A stretch of 32,666 nucleotides of DNA, from positions 1 to 32,666 of the forward strand of contig JAFGGJ010000013.1 of assembly GCA_016930595.1 (NCBI GenBank), read 5' to 3'. Under the pieces are notes generated by a model, which was given only the letters and a program-made list of their open reading frames with translations, was not told where the DNA came from and ran no database searches. How positions within the stretch are numbered: position 1 is the first letter of the stretch; every line of letters starts with the position of its first letter. This DNA is from Planctomycetota bacterium. Its GTDB lineage: Bacteria; Planctomycetota; SZUA-567; JAFGGJ01. This document shows positions 32,482 to 32,666 of this stretch, in pieces. The position numbers and the translations under genes are program-made.

Positions 32482-32558
32482 GCGCCCGTAGCTCAGGTGG
32501 ATAGAGCGGCGGTTTCCTAAACCGCAGGCCGCAGGTTCGAGTCCTGCCGGGCGTACCA
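32482..32558 (+). tRNA. tRNA-Arg (anticodon CCT)
   Basis: The 77-base cloverleaf is complete. The acceptor stem is GCGCCCG with CGGGCGT (one terminal G-U pair). The D stem is GCTC/GAGC (32491-32494, 32504-32507). The anticodon stem is GCGGT/ACCGC with the 7-base loop TTCCTAA, giving anticodon CCT at 32516-32518. The variable loop has 5 bases. The T arm is GCAGG-TTCGAGT-CCTGC. The discriminator base is A, and CCA is encoded (32556-32558). It reads AGG codons. Confidence 0.97.
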
Positions 32559-32666
32559 TTTTTAACCCGCGGGCGGATACAGCAAATTCCGTGCCAGAGG
32601 TCCGAATCTACTATAAGAGTATACGACACACGCGTGAAAACGGCCCGAAAACGTCTACAGGATCGC

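Noticed and set aside
32282..32629. Minus-strand open frame across the tRNA-Arg gene and the kinase start
   Set aside because: Its middle is simply the reverse translation of the tRNA (RTRTCGLRFRKPPLYPPELR type), a well-known false gene; the rest overlaps the kinase N-terminus.
1..32666. CRISPR arrays, insertion sequences, integrases or phage genes
   Set aside because: No regularly spaced repeats, transposase or integrase motifs, or terminal inverted repeats were seen. The tRNA-Arg gene shows no adjacent integrase or duplicated 3' end in the visible sequence.

Overview
This is a gene-dense, GC-rich bacterial window. It has Shine-Dalgarno-led starts, several ATGA/TGATG stop-start overlaps and recognisable TATAAT-type promoters. 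The gene mix suggests a heterotrophic member of the Planctomycetota/Lentisphaerota/PVC type or a nearby candidate phylum: a giant membrane Ser/Thr kinase with a DUF1080-like ectodomain, a VWA lipoprotein, GH42-like and GH78 glycosidases, two xylose-isomerase-like TIM barrels, PIG-L and UroD-family proteins, and a eukaryote-like (type 2) IleRS. That placement is an inference from family content. No 16S or other marker is present.

Layout. 189-2225 (+) is a VWA-domain lipoprotein. It converges with a minus-strand operon at 7207-2222: ileS, then a PHP-domain phosphoesterase, then a class I methyltransferase. The convergent stop codons share one CTAG. Three plus-strand catabolic-type genes follow: a thioredoxin-fold exported protein (7463-8512), a UroD-family protein (8666-9859) and a PIG-L deacetylase (9991-10740). 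On the minus strand lie a secreted GH42-like glycosidase with a downstream TIM-barrel isomerase (14437-10794) and a SIS-domain 6-phospho-3-hexuloisomerase-like protein (15181-14582).

The most unusual part is the plus-strand run 15371-25926. It starts with a lipoprotein that looks like a fusion of a FlgG/FlgF-like rod/hook domain and a FlgC-like rod domain. It is coupled through TGATG to a 1261-residue protein with a degenerate GGDEF-like domain, a degenerate AAA/STAND-like NTPase and C-terminal HEAT-like repeats. Then come proS, an NtrB-like sensor kinase, an NtrC-like response regulator and a TIM-barrel isomerase, the last four joined by ATGA overlaps. The first gene has a TATAAT box so close to its ATG that the mRNA may be leaderless, and an 18-bp palindrome sits across the start codon. 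I read this as a candidate undescribed envelope module built from flagellar axial-protein parts plus a probable non-catalytic nucleotide-sensing scaffold. No other flagellar gene is in the window.

The right end holds a GH78 alpha-L-rhamnosidase (28564-25910, minus), a 1213-residue transmembrane Ser/Thr kinase (32313-28672, minus) with a DUF1080-like ectodomain and two tandem C-terminal repeats, and a tRNA-Arg(CCU) (32482-32558, plus) behind a good sigma70 promoter. No CRISPR array, insertion sequence, phage gene or clear Rho-independent terminator was seen. All intergenic gaps are shorter than 300 bases.
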